From Epiperipatus broadwayi (lineage: Eukaryota; Onychophora; Udeonychophora; Euonychophora; Peripatidae): a DNA stretch of 64,000 nucleotides. The stretch spans positions 25,367,053 through 25,431,052 of the forward strand of contig JAQFVV010012394.1 of the NCBI GenBank assembly GCA_028023455.1, read 5' to 3'. The notes beneath the pieces were generated by a model that had not been told where the DNA came from, did no database searches, and was given only the letters and a program-made list of their open reading frames with translations. Positions 21,542 through 34,934 of the stretch are shown here, piece by piece. The stretch's first letter is position 1, and each line of letters begins with the position of its first letter. The position numbers and the translations under genes are program-made.

Positions 21542-21971
21542 ATAAAAATATGTATATATTTGTTACGATCTGCCTTTCCTTATCATTATATACTTTATAA
21601 ATTATTATTATTATATATATAAAAAAAAAAAAATTAACATCCCCATTGTATATTAATTAACGTATATCCAGTAGGATATAAAAGTTTGTTTAATGTAAAT
21701 ATTTGACAATATTCTATTTTGTGTGGTTTGCTTTTAAACTTTTAATTTAGTCGTATTTTTTTTTTGTAATAATTGATTGTCTAATATGTATGAAATTCCT
21801 CGGTATAGAATGTAGCAGGCAATTGGGTTTATATGTTTTCATCTCTATGTGGTAGCTAAATTGATTTAATATTATGAGTAAAAAAAAAAAAAAGCGTCAA
21901 ATTATTTAATAGCCAACTGTAAGTAAATTCCTTTTTTTTTTGTTATTTTTTTTGTCCCAAGTATTCGGATA
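21542..21971 (+). other. 3' untranslated region of element A
   Basis: AT-rich, with poly-A runs (about 21620-21633 and 21881-21893) and T runs. The bases just before the second long repeat (CCCAAGTATTCGGATA) are not purine-rich, so a normal polypurine tract is missing. Confidence 0.5.
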
Positions 21972-24900
21972 TGAAACGGAAATCTCCAATCCCTTTCCGT
22001 TTCACCATCAAACCTAATGACACTCTCATCTGTGCTAAGTTCGAACCTATTTAAATGTTAATAAATATAAAATTCGTTCATGTCTGTATAAACAGTATTA
22101 TATATTTACGTGCGAACGAACGCTATAATTAGATAGGATTAGTAAAATTATAGCGTACTAAAGTTATTTAATATTTCTAAAAATGGTTATTATATTATTT
22201 AAGTTAAGAGTAAATTATTAATTTTGTTGTTTAATATTGTAATTTCGTATGTGGATATATAATCTGTGCTATATAGAAGAAAGACATGATTTAAAATATG
22301 TAAAAGCCGTTATCTAAAAATACTATTAAATGTTTCTTTAAAAATTGTTAAAAGATTTCTTGTTTTAAATATATTTCAGGGAAAAGTTTCTCGAAAATAT
22401 ATTTAAAAGCTATATCAAAATATATTTGTAAATTATTTTTAATAAATATGATAAAAATGTTTTCGTTTTAAAAAAATGTTAAAAGGTTGTTTTTAAATAG
22501 AAAGAGTTTCTCTTTAGATGTAAGATTAAAAATAAAAGCTGGTCAAGTAATTAAAAGATTTTTGGTTGTAAACAAGTGTCATTAACGACCACACCTGGAA
22601 TTCGTAAAAAGTAAAACTAGTTAAAAATTTACTAATTAAAATCCCCTTAGATAAGATTTAAGTTATTTTAAAATCTAAATTGGACAATTGTTTGCAACGA
22701 AAAATCTTAATTATAATAATAGCTTATGGAATGTTTCTAACATAAGTTATCTAAGATCTGAATTATAAATTGAAAAACACTTAATTAAATTCCTGAGTTT
22801 AGTGAGTCTTGAGGCGGGAGATTCCGATAAGGAAAACATATAAATACTCTGTATTTTTAACAAGAGATAGACAGCCATATTGTTAGTGAGAGTTGTAGCC
22901 AGTATTCACAATTGTTAATTTGAACATGTCCGGCTAAAAGCGGGCATCTTGTTGCTGTTACTCCGCGGGAGAACGGGGTTTCTCTCGTCGAAATGCCTAA
23001 ACCACCATCATGCCGATAGAAGAGACGAGCCTAACATAATGGGAAAGATGATGCCGCCCAGTCAAACTAAACCAAACCAACAGCCAAGAACTTGCAGATA
23101 AATCATACCGGTACCGTTTTATTTTTCAAACCGCAGAGCTCTGTGTAATTCTGTGTAATTCTAAATGTAATAATATCTATCTAAGTTAGCTAACTTTCTT
23201 TTAAAATAATGATAAAGCTAAAATGTAATCAAAACTTAAAATCCATTTAATATTTTAAATATGTCAATTGCTATCAAAATTTAATGTGTTAAAGTTTAAA
23301 TAATCTGACTTATTTATATTTTCCCTTCATTTAAAGTACATTATAAGTGTCTAATTTAAAGTTATATCACTGCGGTTGTGTCTATATTTCTTTGTTTATT
23401 TTAAATGCTTATTATATTTTATATGCCAATATTTCGAAACAGTGAGCACTTAATTTCATGTATATTTTAAGAAGATATTATTTGAAAATCTTCACGTAAT
23501 TTATTTATAGCATCAACTTTCTGCGCTGTTTCGAAATCCTATTTTTTTTATTATTTAAATGATTTAATATGCGAAATGTGGCTCTTTTGATCAACCAGTT
23601 AAAAACTTAACCTTATAGTTTTATTTAGAATTAAATTTAGCCTTGATCATATTTATAAGTATATTTGACATTTAAATTCTTAAGTCCATAGAAATATACT
23701 TTCCCTCCTTAAATATTTATTATCTATAAGTAACTTAATAGATCGAACATGTCAAAGTACAGATGTAATAATATTCCCTTTAGTAGCATAGACATTTATT
23801 ATCAGGCTACGCAAGAGTTGGTCCCAATTTGATAGAGCTAATATGCTATTAACTCGTATTTCATAGTATGAAATATACTATTCTTTGCTTGGCGGATGTG
23901 ATATTATTTTATAAAAATATTCTCGTTTTGCTGCTATACGTAATATACGTATCTTAAGATGGAGCCACGGCGTTGCCAGCACATCTTCTCTTATAGGGTA
24001 GAGCAGTAGCGAAGCCTGAGCCAAGGCCAGGTTAGCACGTAAGACCCCCGCCATTCCTGAACACAATGTTCCTTTTCACGCAGCATTGCGATCGGTTACA
24101 GGGTACCGGCGTTTGTCGCAAGAACCCTGAAGTTATTTCATCCATCCGCAGAGCGACTTTTCCTATTATTGTTTACCTGTGCCATAGCGCATTGGTAAAA
24201 TCTTATTTCAGCCAACTCTCCCACCTTTATATAACGCTTTCAGCATTCTGAAATTTTCTCTCGAAAGCCATGTTCGATCGATCATTACTTGAGCTGGTTT
24301 ATGCGCTCGTTATTAAATTATATATGGGTATTTTAGTAAATAAATTCATGATCAAAGTTTAATATAATTATTTATATACCAGCCACAAATGTAATAGGAT
24401 TTGGCTTATCGAGATTTATAGACATAACGTAGTGATTAATTATGTATTAATTGAAAAGCAACTCATAAGATGGGCACATGTCAAACCCATTTATGAAAAT
24501 TAAATGAAAGTATTTATCTAAAGCTATTTTGAATTGTATAAAAATTATTTATATAAAGCTATTTATAATTGTATATAAAAAGAGAATGTGTTCTCTTATC
24601 CACCCAATGTTTGTACATTCGACGCTGAAATGTGTAAAACTGATCAATTTCATGCCATTTGTAAATAAATATATAATTAATTTAATGTATTTCGTTCTCT
24701 GTTTCGTTATTGATCTAATTCAATCCAATTCTAATTACTATTTATAGTCTATATATGTGAAAACTATGCATTAAGTTAAATTAAATTTAGTGATATTTTA
24801 GTCAATTAAGAACCTTTCTTTTATTCATCAGAGTCTTATTGCTTCTCCGTGACCTATGTCGGCCGTGTGGAAAGAGGTATACTACGTGTAATTTCAAGGT

Positions 24901-25052
24901 GGTCATTCGTAGGGTCTTGAGTCTTGGAATCCTGGCTTACGAGTTGAAGTGCGGTCGGACTCGGGATGTCATAGTTCTAGTCTGGTCAGCTTCGGTCTTT
25001 TTTGCTTGGATTCTGAATTCTGTTACGCGAATGTACAAACTTGACTGTTACA
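21972..25052 (+). repeat. LTR-like repeat A, 3' copy (~3.08 kb)
   Basis: Second copy of 14691-17762; similarity stops exactly after TTGACTGTTACA. No 4-6 bp target duplication links the flank at 14690 (GATAA) with the flank at 25053 (AAATA). The element may have been rearranged or be joined to the relative on its right. Confidence 0.85.
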
Positions 25053-27209
25053 AAATAAACATTCTATTTTAATACATGATTCTAAATTGTTTTGTCAATT
25101 TAGAATCATGTATTAAATTTAAAAATAAATGAAAACCGAACGTAGAACTCTTATCAAGAAAGGCTATTGTATAGTCAAAAATTAGATATTGCTGGAGGCC
25201 GAAAATCAAAGGAGGCGGAGTTATGAACAAAAACTAGGCAGAAAGGTCAACCATAGCCATCTTAAATATAATATAGACACTCTAACTTTTGACTTGGCTG
25301 TGCTTAGATCATCTCAAGACAGCAAAGTAGTTGTTCCAGAGAAATCACTTCAACCATTATTAAGAAGTTGCCCGGTAAACTGCAATAATGATGGGCTAAA
25401 GTCCAAGAAGCTGATTCCTGTTCTGCCAATTTAAATCTTTCGTACCGCTGATCTGTAATGTTTTCCGTGCTTCCAGTCTTCCAAATTCCAACATTTAAAT
25501 TAACCATGCCGTTCTAAGAAATTCAAAATGCGCGCCTACGTTCTTCATACATATCACCACAAGAAGAAAAGCCGGACGAAGAAAGAATGGTAACTTTTGT
25601 TACATGAACTTTTTAACTTTCCTCTGAGCTTAATAATTGTATATTTAATCTGTTAATCTAAGTAGTTGCATGTAAATTTCTTGTTTTCCATTTGAAAATG
25701 TTACCAAAAAAACCTGTCAGTAAATTTCTTCTCTAATATTTTGGTGTGTGCTCTAGTCTTTAGATGATAATTATTAATATTTGTGGCTACTAATAATCCA
25801 TTTGTGAATACATTTATATTTTTACTATTACTTATTTTACAAACAAAACGATGCCAATAATAATATTTCTCAACTCTAATTAAAGTCAGTAAAGTTATCT
25901 CATAATATTTATTATATTCATTTTAAAAGTAATTTTCTTGTATCGAATTAAAAATCGTCATTTATGTTGAGTTGAGAAATATTCAAGTATTTTTATTGTT
26001 TCTTTTACTTTGTCATGATATTTTAATCTATACTCCAAATCTCAAATACTTAAAATAGTCTAAAATTTTATTATAATTATTTATATATTATTACGGAGTA
26101 AGAATAATAAGTGAATATTTTTACTATTATTACCTTCCGAACAATCTGGGGAGTTATGGGTTTCAGAGTGAAATTAATTAATTATTACTTTTGCGATCGT
26201 TTGATTTCGCCAGTTTTATTGAATAGTTATATCGGACTGTTGCGTAGAAAATGTTTCGGAGAGAAAAGGTTTTATATAATTTTGTTTTAAAATCCACTTC
26301 CGTCCACTCTTCCTCGATGTTATTGTGGCAATGCCTTTACCTTCGCTTAAGTTGGCGTCTCGTTTTACTACCACATGGAGAGAAAGAAATTCTTCTCCAG
26401 GTAATCTCTTGGGTCACCGGGGTTCGAAAATGAGCCCGGCTGGTTGTAGTGTCCCGGATCTACTTGGGGGCATTAAGACTTGTCAAAGTACAAGCCGCCC
26501 AGTATTCCGTCAATGCACCGCAAGTTATTATTTGTAGTATACCTTAATCCCTGCAACCATCAGTACATCAGTATTATATATTATATTTTTCTATAAAACC
26601 GCCTCACATTTACCCGTATACGCAATGGTTTGAATCTATTAAAATAAAACAACTTAATAAAAACTAGTAGATAAATATTTTAAGTGCTCCAATTACTCTG
26701 ATTCTCATATCAACCTGTACAACCATTTAAACATATAAATATTGGCATGAGTTTGTTAATCAGTACAAACCGATTATTGATGACTAGCAGCAATTTATTA
26801 TAAATACATATGAGAGTTACCGTACCTGTAAATAATATTATTCAATGCTTTCAACAATTTATTAAAAATTTGTCTAACCTAATTTTGTCTCTCTTGCATT
26901 ATTACTCTCGAAATCTAGCCAATCACCTGCTGTCTGTATCGACAACTTAAATATATACATTAAATTATTAGCCGTACCAATATCCCGACTATAAGATATC
27001 TATGAAATAGCTGATTGTAGGTAAGTTAGTCTGTGTTTTTCGATGAGCTAGTAAAGGGAGAACCCCGTACTGTTGTAATGTTGTCATCGGTGGGTCATGC
27101 CAGGGTTTTGGGTTCGAATTTAGTTTGCATTTTGGAATTTATTCCTAGACGTGGACTGGGTTCAAATTCGGATTACTGTGTGTGAATAAGCATGGTGGTT
27201 TTTACCGGT
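25053..27209 (+). repeat. LTR-like repeat B, left copy
   Basis: Diverged but collinear with 31194-33461. Matching segments include CAAAATGCGCGC (25526 and 31586), GGTTCGA with the following GACTTGTCAAAKACAAGC (about 26423-26493 and 32535-32618), CTGTCTGTATYGRCAAC, and a shared end TTT..ACCGGTACA (27209 and 33461). It opens with a perfect hairpin (25069-25116: 20-nt arms around GTTTTGTC). No protein-coding capacity was seen. Confidence 0.65.
25069..25116. repeat. Perfect hairpin at the start of repeat B (left)
   Basis: Arms TTAATACATGATTCTAAATT and its complement, 8-nt loop. Its sequence differs from the other opening hairpins. Confidence 0.9.
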
Positions 27210-28484
27210 ACAGTGTTTAAAATTTTGGACGCCCTCCGTGGTGCTCTGATGAAGAAATCTCCCACACCCTGCAGAGTGAACAAGAGTAAATATTAAATTA
27301 TAGAAATATTCAATTTTTTTTTCATACCGTTGAGATATATACTTTGCGTTATTAAAATGCGCAGTTTTAAAACGATGTTTTGAGTAAGTCAAATATACTA
27401 ATTTTTTTTTCACCCTGGCTTGCAAGTAGTTTCAGTTGAATAGATTGCCTTCTAATATTGTTAAGATAATATAGTGAGATTTTTTTTAAAAAAAAAAAAA
27501 AGTGTGCAAGCGATTTAGAAGTTTTGTTTTAACGACAAAAATATTGAGAATAGTTTCAAAGCAAGTGAAAACCTGTATCGATTTTGTGCGTTTATTTAAT
27601 TCAAAATAAATGAATGTTATTTCATAAATCTTTTTGCAAGTCAATTTTGTTTTGTTGTTTGAAAAATTTTTTTTTTGAAAAAAAAAAAGCAAAGAAAGTA
27701 GGATTACTTTTCATGTCTTAAAAATAAACGTGTGTATGTGTGTATATATATTGTTTAATATAGAAATCTTATCAAAGCCAGTGCATAATATAAATATCAG
27801 TTGAATAAAGTTTGGCCGGAATATGGGCTATCCGATATTAAGTAGAGTAACCGTTTAGGTTAAGTTTTTTGTATAAAACCAATCAACCAAATACAGTCAT
27901 CAAAGTGTTAACGGTATATACACTTACGTTATAGAAACTTGAAATTGTATGATAACCCCACAGAAGTAGCGTTAATATTAAACGTTCTACATAAAACATT
28001 ATGTTCTTGAATCAAATGATTTTATTAAGTCACGTAAAAAGTATATATTTGGGGATCAGTGGATTAAATTATCTATTGGTCACATGTTGCTGGCTGGCGC
28101 CTTTCAAATAAATTTGTCAGCAAATATGTTTGTCCATACAGCAGTGGTGAGTTTTTGTTTGGTCTATAAAAGAGAGAAATGGTGATATATATATAGAGAG
28201 AGAGTTACTGACAGTATTATAAGAATATTATTGTGTTATATACTAATTGTTAATATGTTGTTTTATAGGACTGAGGAGAATAGTTCGAACTGGGTGAAAT
28301 AAAGTTTTTTCTCTTCCCTTATTAATAATTTAGATACACGTTATCATATCATATCATATATATACATGTAATAATAAAATAAAATAAAAAAGTGAAAAAG
28401 GGGTTTTATATAACAGAAATCAATCGGAACGTAGGCGAAAAAAAGAAAGGAAGGAAGACACACAAACTGGATGAGAAAGGAGGG
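27210..28484 (+). other. Non-coding leader-like region of element B
   Basis: Begins with TTTTGGACGCCCTCCGTGG, like the leader of element A. It has T-run repeats near 27310 and 27405, a (GT)/(TA) tract near 27730-27750, TGGCGCC at about 28091 and TATATATATAGAGAGAGAG near 28190. There is no gag or other ORF. Confidence 0.5.
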
Positions 28485-28538
28485 AAAATAAACATTCTAT
28501 CCCTATTTAAGGTTAAATAGGGATAGAATGTTTATTTT
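28485..28538. repeat. 54-bp perfect palindrome
   Basis: Two 26-nt arms (AAAATAAACATTCTATCCCT... and complement) separated by GG. It shares AAATAAACATTCTAT with the sequence just after repeat A (25053-25067), so it may mark the start of a further related element. Confidence 0.9.
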
Positions 28539-31193
28539 CAAAAGCAAATTTATGTGGTCTATTCATACTCGATCCTAAATAAAAATGCATTAAATTTAAG
28601 TTGTTTATAGACGCTTGCATGGATTGTTTATTGGTTAACTATGTTTTGCGTTTCCATATTTGATCAAAATATATAGACATTCGATAAATAATGATACCTT
28701 ACGGTGAGTATCTAAAATGTATTTATTCGGATGTCTTTTAAGTTATTGGTGACAATGCAAGTATCTTATGGTGAATACTATTGGGTTACGTATAAATTTC
28801 CCTCCGCAATTGTCAGTAATCAATGATTTTATATTTTGATCGTTTATGTTTACTTTAAAATGTTTTTAACCGTGTAATCTATGTAACCGATCTATAGCAA
28901 CATATTAAAACAAGCTTTTATAATCCCATCTGTGCGAACTTAATTAAAATGTAAACTTATAATATAATAGAAATTAAAATGTAAATTAAAATCTAAGGTA
29001 AAGTTAAAAATAATGTTAAAATGTAAAACTAATACTAAAATAATTTTAAATCTTATATATATGTGCATAAATAAATGTTTGTATGTTAATTACTGGCAGT
29101 GGCTTATTTTATTCCTTTTTTTATATATACTCTTAGATTATCTTATTAAATCTCTGCTATTCCACTGAGCTAGTGACATGGGCTAACGACCGGAATCAAA
29201 ATAAAAAAAAAAAAAATTTTTTTTTTTTTGACTTACGTATCTGCCTACTTTATAAATTTTTCTAGGTTCAAACGCCTAGATGGCTATGTTTTTGGCTGCC
29301 CAACCGTTGTGGCTTCGATTTAATAAACCCCACACCCTGTAGTCAGTATTTATGTTTTAGCCACCCAAATCATTGAGGCCTCGATTAATTAAATTCTACA
29401 CCCAGTAGAGAGTGATTATATGCTGTAGAACGTTATATATACTTGAGAAAAAAAGTTATATGCGATTTATAACTCATAACTGAAATGATTTTATGAATTA
29501 AAGTGTCAGTTTCGTTTAATTTCTTATACTTAAATGTTTTTAAAGATTACTTAAATGCTCAGTCAGTAATAGAATTTGTTTGTTAAACTCCGTAATAGAT
29601 TTGTTAGTCAAAATAATTATTTAAAGGAAAAGAAAAGTAATAAGATAGTTAATATATATATAAATTATGTGTATACCAGTATATATATGATACGTTTGTT
29701 TATACGCGTTCGTGACAGAAAGAAAAAAATAATTATTGTTAGAAAGTAGTAAGAGTGAAGCAAGGGGTAAAATTAGGTGAAATGTGTTTCCGTGTCAAAA
29801 TTAATTAGTATTCATCTTAGTATATATGTAAAAATATCCAGTATCGATATCATGTTCAAAGTTTAATTTCAAGTATTGCTTGCTAGCACATATATTAAAT
29901 GTTCACTCTGTATTCTTAGTAGCCTCAAAGCAGGTGAAGACCTCCAAACTGGGAATTGCATGTCAAGCGGTCCGATGTAGTGGACAATACGCTTTAATGA
30001 CAGCAATTTCTAGAGTAACCTCAAAGCAGGTGAAGACCTTCTGACTGGGAATTATATGTCAAGCAGTCCGATGCAGTGTGACAATATGCTTAAATGACAA
30101 TAATTTCTAGAGTAACCTCAAAGTAGGTAAAGACCTTTTGTGTAACACCAAGCAGCCAGATGCAGTTGGCAAAATGCTTCAATGGTTTACACACTCTTAT
30201 GCTAGCAAGATTAAAAATGATATCAAATAAAAGTTCTTGTGTAATATTAATTTTGACATTTTTTTTGTGTGTGAAAGCCTCACGCTTATTTGAAATGAAA
30301 TAGTTGAACTATATTTAAAACGTTGTCAGTTTTAAAATAATAAATATTCATCAATTAAATTGTTCTATCCTAAATTATGTCAATCATATATGGTTTGGGT
30401 GATCAATGGGTTATTTCACATGTCCTATTAATCTCATATTGCTGACTGGCGCCCATATAAATAAATTTGTCAGCAAATATGATTGTCAGTACAGCAGAGA
30501 GTGAGTTGCCTAAATAAATAATAAAAACCAAATGGATCCAACATAGAGAATTACTAGTATCCTTGTTAAAATATATCAATATTTGTATGTTACTAATTAC
30601 TTGTATAGTCTACCAATTAATCAAGTAAACTTATAAATGTATCAAATATAAGTAAAAACATTTTTTTTTCATTGTTTTTTTTTGAAGTGGAAAAAAATGA
30701 AGCAGTCGGATCTAAGTTCGATCCTAGCTTCATGATCTTTCACATGTAGCCAACTTCAAACCCTTGTACTAACTTTGAATTTCCGATGCAATGGGGCTTT
30801 ATGCGTTCAGTCCACGCTAGTTTCCTTAAAGAAAAACTATTATAAATGTGTGTTAAAATTAATTCATTTGAGATTTAAACTAATCATTTCTATTAATAAA
30901 TTCATGTTAGAATTATTCATGAATTTATATATATTATAACTGCGTGGATTGTGCGTATATATATTTATAAATGTTTAAATATATATAATTGTTCGAAAGT
31001 TTCATTGCGTCGGGAATGTTTATTTTACTTTTAAATAATATGTTAAATTTTTAGTGATTAATAGCGACATTCTTTCGATAAGCTTTCAGATTTTCTCTTT
31101 CCAAAACAATGGTTAAAGTTTTTATTAATTAGAAATAGATAAGTCTTTAAAATGTTAGGACGGTCCTAATTAAAATCATTTTCTGATATTAAA
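28539..31193 (+). other. Non-coding second leader-like region in element B
   Basis: AT-rich. Two further GCCCAACCGTTGTGGC/ACCCTGTAGTCAGT-type leader motifs occur at about 29295 and 29350. A 96-bp tandem repeat lies at 29921-30185. TGGCGCCC near 30440 is followed by AATAAATTTGTCAGCAAATATG, as at 28091. No ORF of note. Confidence 0.5.
29921..30185 (+). repeat. ~96-bp tandem repeat, three units
   Basis: Units start at about 29921, 30017 and 30114 with RACCTCAAAGCAGGTGAAGACC and include TGTCAAGCRGTCCGATGYAGT. The third unit is degenerate and shorter. Confidence 0.85.
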
Positions 31194-33461
31194 AATTCAT
31201 TTTCTAATTAGAAAATGAATTCAAGTTAATGAGTTTGAAAGCCTTATCAAAGGAATGTATCTAAAAACAACTAGTAAATTTTTTGTAAGATTGATTTAGC
31301 CTAAAGGCATCAGATACAGTATAAAGAGCCCAGCAAAAGTTTCCAAGCAGCTATTATTCCTCATTAAGAGAAGCTATATATATTTCATTAGAGAAGTCGC
31401 CCAGTTAAATTATGAAGTAAAATAGTGTTTCTACCATGGTGGGGGGCTTAACTTCAAGAGTCTGACTACGGTTCCTTAAGCCCCCTGAAAATCTTCAATG
31501 TGGCTGCAATATAAAAATTCATATACCAATCGTAAGCTGCCGAAACCTTAAAGAAATCTATCAAAATGCTATTCACATAATTTTCAAAATGCGCGCATAT
31601 GTTTCATCCAACTGGACTCTGCCCTGTGGAAACGCAGAAGTCAACCATGAAGAAATGGTAATATCTTTCCTTTTGAACCTGGCCAGTTCTGAACTTTAAG
31701 TTAAAACATCTTTAAGCTATCTACTGTAAAATTGTCTTTTTGTTAATGTTATTTTAAATTATGTAGTAATTCTCTATCTTAATCTCTAGTCTTTAAATTT
31801 AATATTTGTTAACTTTCTCTTTTCTTACGATGGCGGTTCATTTATTATATTATATATATTTATTGTGTAATTTATTAATGTTGTTTATTTTTTTATTATA
31901 TGCCAATAATAACTTCAACTCGATAATAATTTCCTTCATTGCATTTGCCTTGTTAAATAATATTATATTTATTTTTACAGTAATTCTTACCCACTAGAAC
32001 TATTTTGATACAGTTCTATTAATTATCGAGTTGAATGATTTGTACAATTTTTGCTATTTTATTAATGGCTAATAACAAATTATTAGCTCAATTTTTAACC
32101 TATGCTCCCGGCCACTTTACTGAATTTATAATAGTTATTTATTCACATTAATTTATTGTTTCACAAAAAGGTTGATAAAGGAATTAAATGAATATATATT
32201 CTAATTCAAATGTTATACTTTCTATTAATATTCAGGAAGGGCATGGGATTTAGGGCATAATTAATATAATTTCTAATTGCATTAAATACTTTTTGATTAA
32301 AGCACGTTTTGACTTTAATTTAACTTGATCAGGTCATCACGTAGAGCACTCTTTATATAAATTGGGTTTTATTATTTAAATACGATGATTACCAAGTCAT
32401 CATTTTCCGAACGTTGCTGACGCAAGCCATCTCCTGTTTCATAGGCTTGTCCTCAGTGATATTTCTATTAGTTTAATTATCTAGGAAGAAAGCACTTCCT
32501 CCACTTGCTCGTTTTATATTTGGAACACCAAAGGTTCGAGGCTACAACCCGACCTGGTTTTCCCTGTGTTCTATGGATCCTTCATATAGGGCATCGAAGA
32601 CTTGTCAAATACAAGCAGCCCTGCTATTTTCTCAAATCACAGATAAGCCATTATTTTTCATATTTATTCTTAGCTCATAAGTCGTCAGTACCGTTTATTT
32701 TTCAGTTCCAGTAAAGCCCGCTCTCATGCTCGTAAATCGTGATGAATTGATTTTATTAAAGTCGAACAAATTCATGTTTATTTATAATTAAATAAGTTTT
32801 CTATTAAATATTAAAGTTATGCCCTAAATACGTATCTTGCTCTTTGTGAATTGATTTGCGAATGTGAAAATAAATCTCACATTCTTTCCTTTAGAATCAG
32901 AATAATAATTTCAGTCATAGCCAAATACCTTTATCTACCTTTATTTTCTTGTCGGGGGCATAGACATATATTTATCATATAATATTGCGTAATAGTATTG
33001 GCATATAATAAGGACTGCCATTCTTGTTGTAAATATAAATTCTGTTTAAAGACTAGAGGTAATCTATATAATCACAATCTAAAAGTTGAACAAAATTATA
33101 ATTATTATTAAACATTTTATTAACACATTTGGGTTTTTTTTAAAACTTTCTTTCTTATTCAAATTATTTTAATATTAATGCTCACTGTCTGTATTGGCAA
33201 CCCGAACATATATATATGAGTTGACTTATAAAGATTGTTAGTTATTTTATTATACTTTATTAGAGTTAGATCAGGAGTCTCATTAATCATCATCATCCGT
33301 TGAGTTAGTTCCTTGGCGCATAGTCATGTACCGTCGATAGATGTCATCCATTGATTTGATCTGAGCTCGTGAGTTGGGTTTGAATTCAGTTTGGTTCGCC
33401 TGAGTTTGAATCCCACTTTGAGTTTGGGTTTGTTGATGTGTTGGCTTCTTTTTGACCGGTA
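31194..33461 (+). repeat. LTR-like repeat B, right copy
   Basis: Begins with a 28-bp perfect palindrome (AATTCATTTTCT|AATT|complement, 31194-31221) and ends ACCGGTACA. It aligns by landmarks with 25053-27209, but identity is far lower than between the two A repeats, so this pair is older. The right end adjoins the right copy of the 92-bp direct repeat. Confidence 0.65.
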
Positions 33462-33551
33462 CATTCTATTTCTGGTGAAGTATTATAATAATTAAGATAA
33501 TCGAGTTCAAACCATTTTGGCAAATAAGATAAAAGTTGCTATAATTGATAA
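33460..33551 (+). repeat. 92-bp direct repeat, right copy
   Basis: Identical by eye to 14599-14690; followed by TAAACCAGATG instead of repeat A. Confidence 0.9.
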
Positions 33552-34934
33552 TAAACCAGATGAATAACTAAACAAATATATTTTACTTAAATATGTTTGA
33601 TTTATGTATATATTATAATATTCGTTAGATATATTCAACTTTTCTAAGAAGCATGAACGAAAAAATAATTTAGTTATTTTAGATGCCAGAGAATGAGATA
33701 AATCACTGAAACAATATTTGAGTGTGAAAATAGTGAAGTATGAAACTGACAATGACTGTAATTTGAAGAAATTTACTTTTTACATTGTGTGCAATTTGTA
33801 AACTTTACATTTTCGATTATTCTCTAAATGTATTGCTTTTGGCTAATTGCACTTGTCTGTATTCAATAGGGTTGCTGCTTTGAATGGTTTAATTTTTGAA
33901 ATGTTTTTTGTTATATATTTTCATCTCTCTGTACATTTTATTCTCTGTCAGTATATTTTTATTAAATAATTTATATTTTGTTAATCTTGATACACTAACA
34001 ATTGCAAATTCAAGAATAAATGTAGCAGTTTATTTTTTATTGATTATATAATTTTTTTAGGTCATTGGTAAGCCTATATAACTCATTCTAATAGGCAGGC
34101 AATTAAACAGTATCATTTAAAATATGCAAAAAATTTTATCATATCAAATATTATATAGGCAATGCAAGAAAATTATCATTTAAAATTATTATATATAGAA
34201 ATATTTTGTTATAACTGATTCTATGGTAAATTGACCAAAATCAACAATTATTCTCTTTGCTTTCTTAATCTGTAGTTATTTAATATTAGGGATGACCTCT
34301 CTGTATGCATGCATACGCAACATGGGGCTATTTTATAATTCTTCAATTATTCTCCTATTCTGTAGCATGAAATAATAGTTTCTATTTATCATTTTTTGTT
34401 TTTACCAAATTAAAATAATTTATTACAATAAATATTTCATTTTTTTATAGTAATTTTGCTATAAAAAGAAAATGATTCTATTTTAAAATGTATGTAAAGA
34501 TGTCTGAAAGTTGTCTTTAAAAGGCTAAAGTTATGAAGAAATACTTTTAATTTTAAAGTTTTCCTTCTTAAACCTATTAAATTATATCACTTCACTAAAA
34601 CATTTTAGTAATAATTGAAATGCATTGTTAAATAAAGTAACACCCAAAAGGAATTTTTTTTTTTTTTTTTGGAAGAAAATCACTCCCTTCATTCTAAAAA
34701 AAAATGTCAGAAGATGTACTATATGTGTGCCATAAATATTTATTTGTTAATAAATGTACTAAAAAAGATGATTATACATATAAAAAAAATCAATAATTGA
34801 ATAATAAATTCCATTATAATCTTTTAAAGGAATGAAGTAATACTAAAAGGGTGAAATTTGCTTGTATCTCATATTCAAAACAAAAAAAACCTAAGTCAGT
34901 AATATTCTAGTCAGCAACAAAATAAAAATTATAT
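33552..34934. other. No recognised gene; AT-rich
   Basis: No coding signal beyond chance ORFs. A long T tract lies at about 34655-34672. Confidence 0.5.

Noticed and set aside
14691-25052. Retrovirus with envelope gene
   Set aside because: There is no RT, integrase or membrane protein; the ORF after the protease is acidic and lacks membrane segments.
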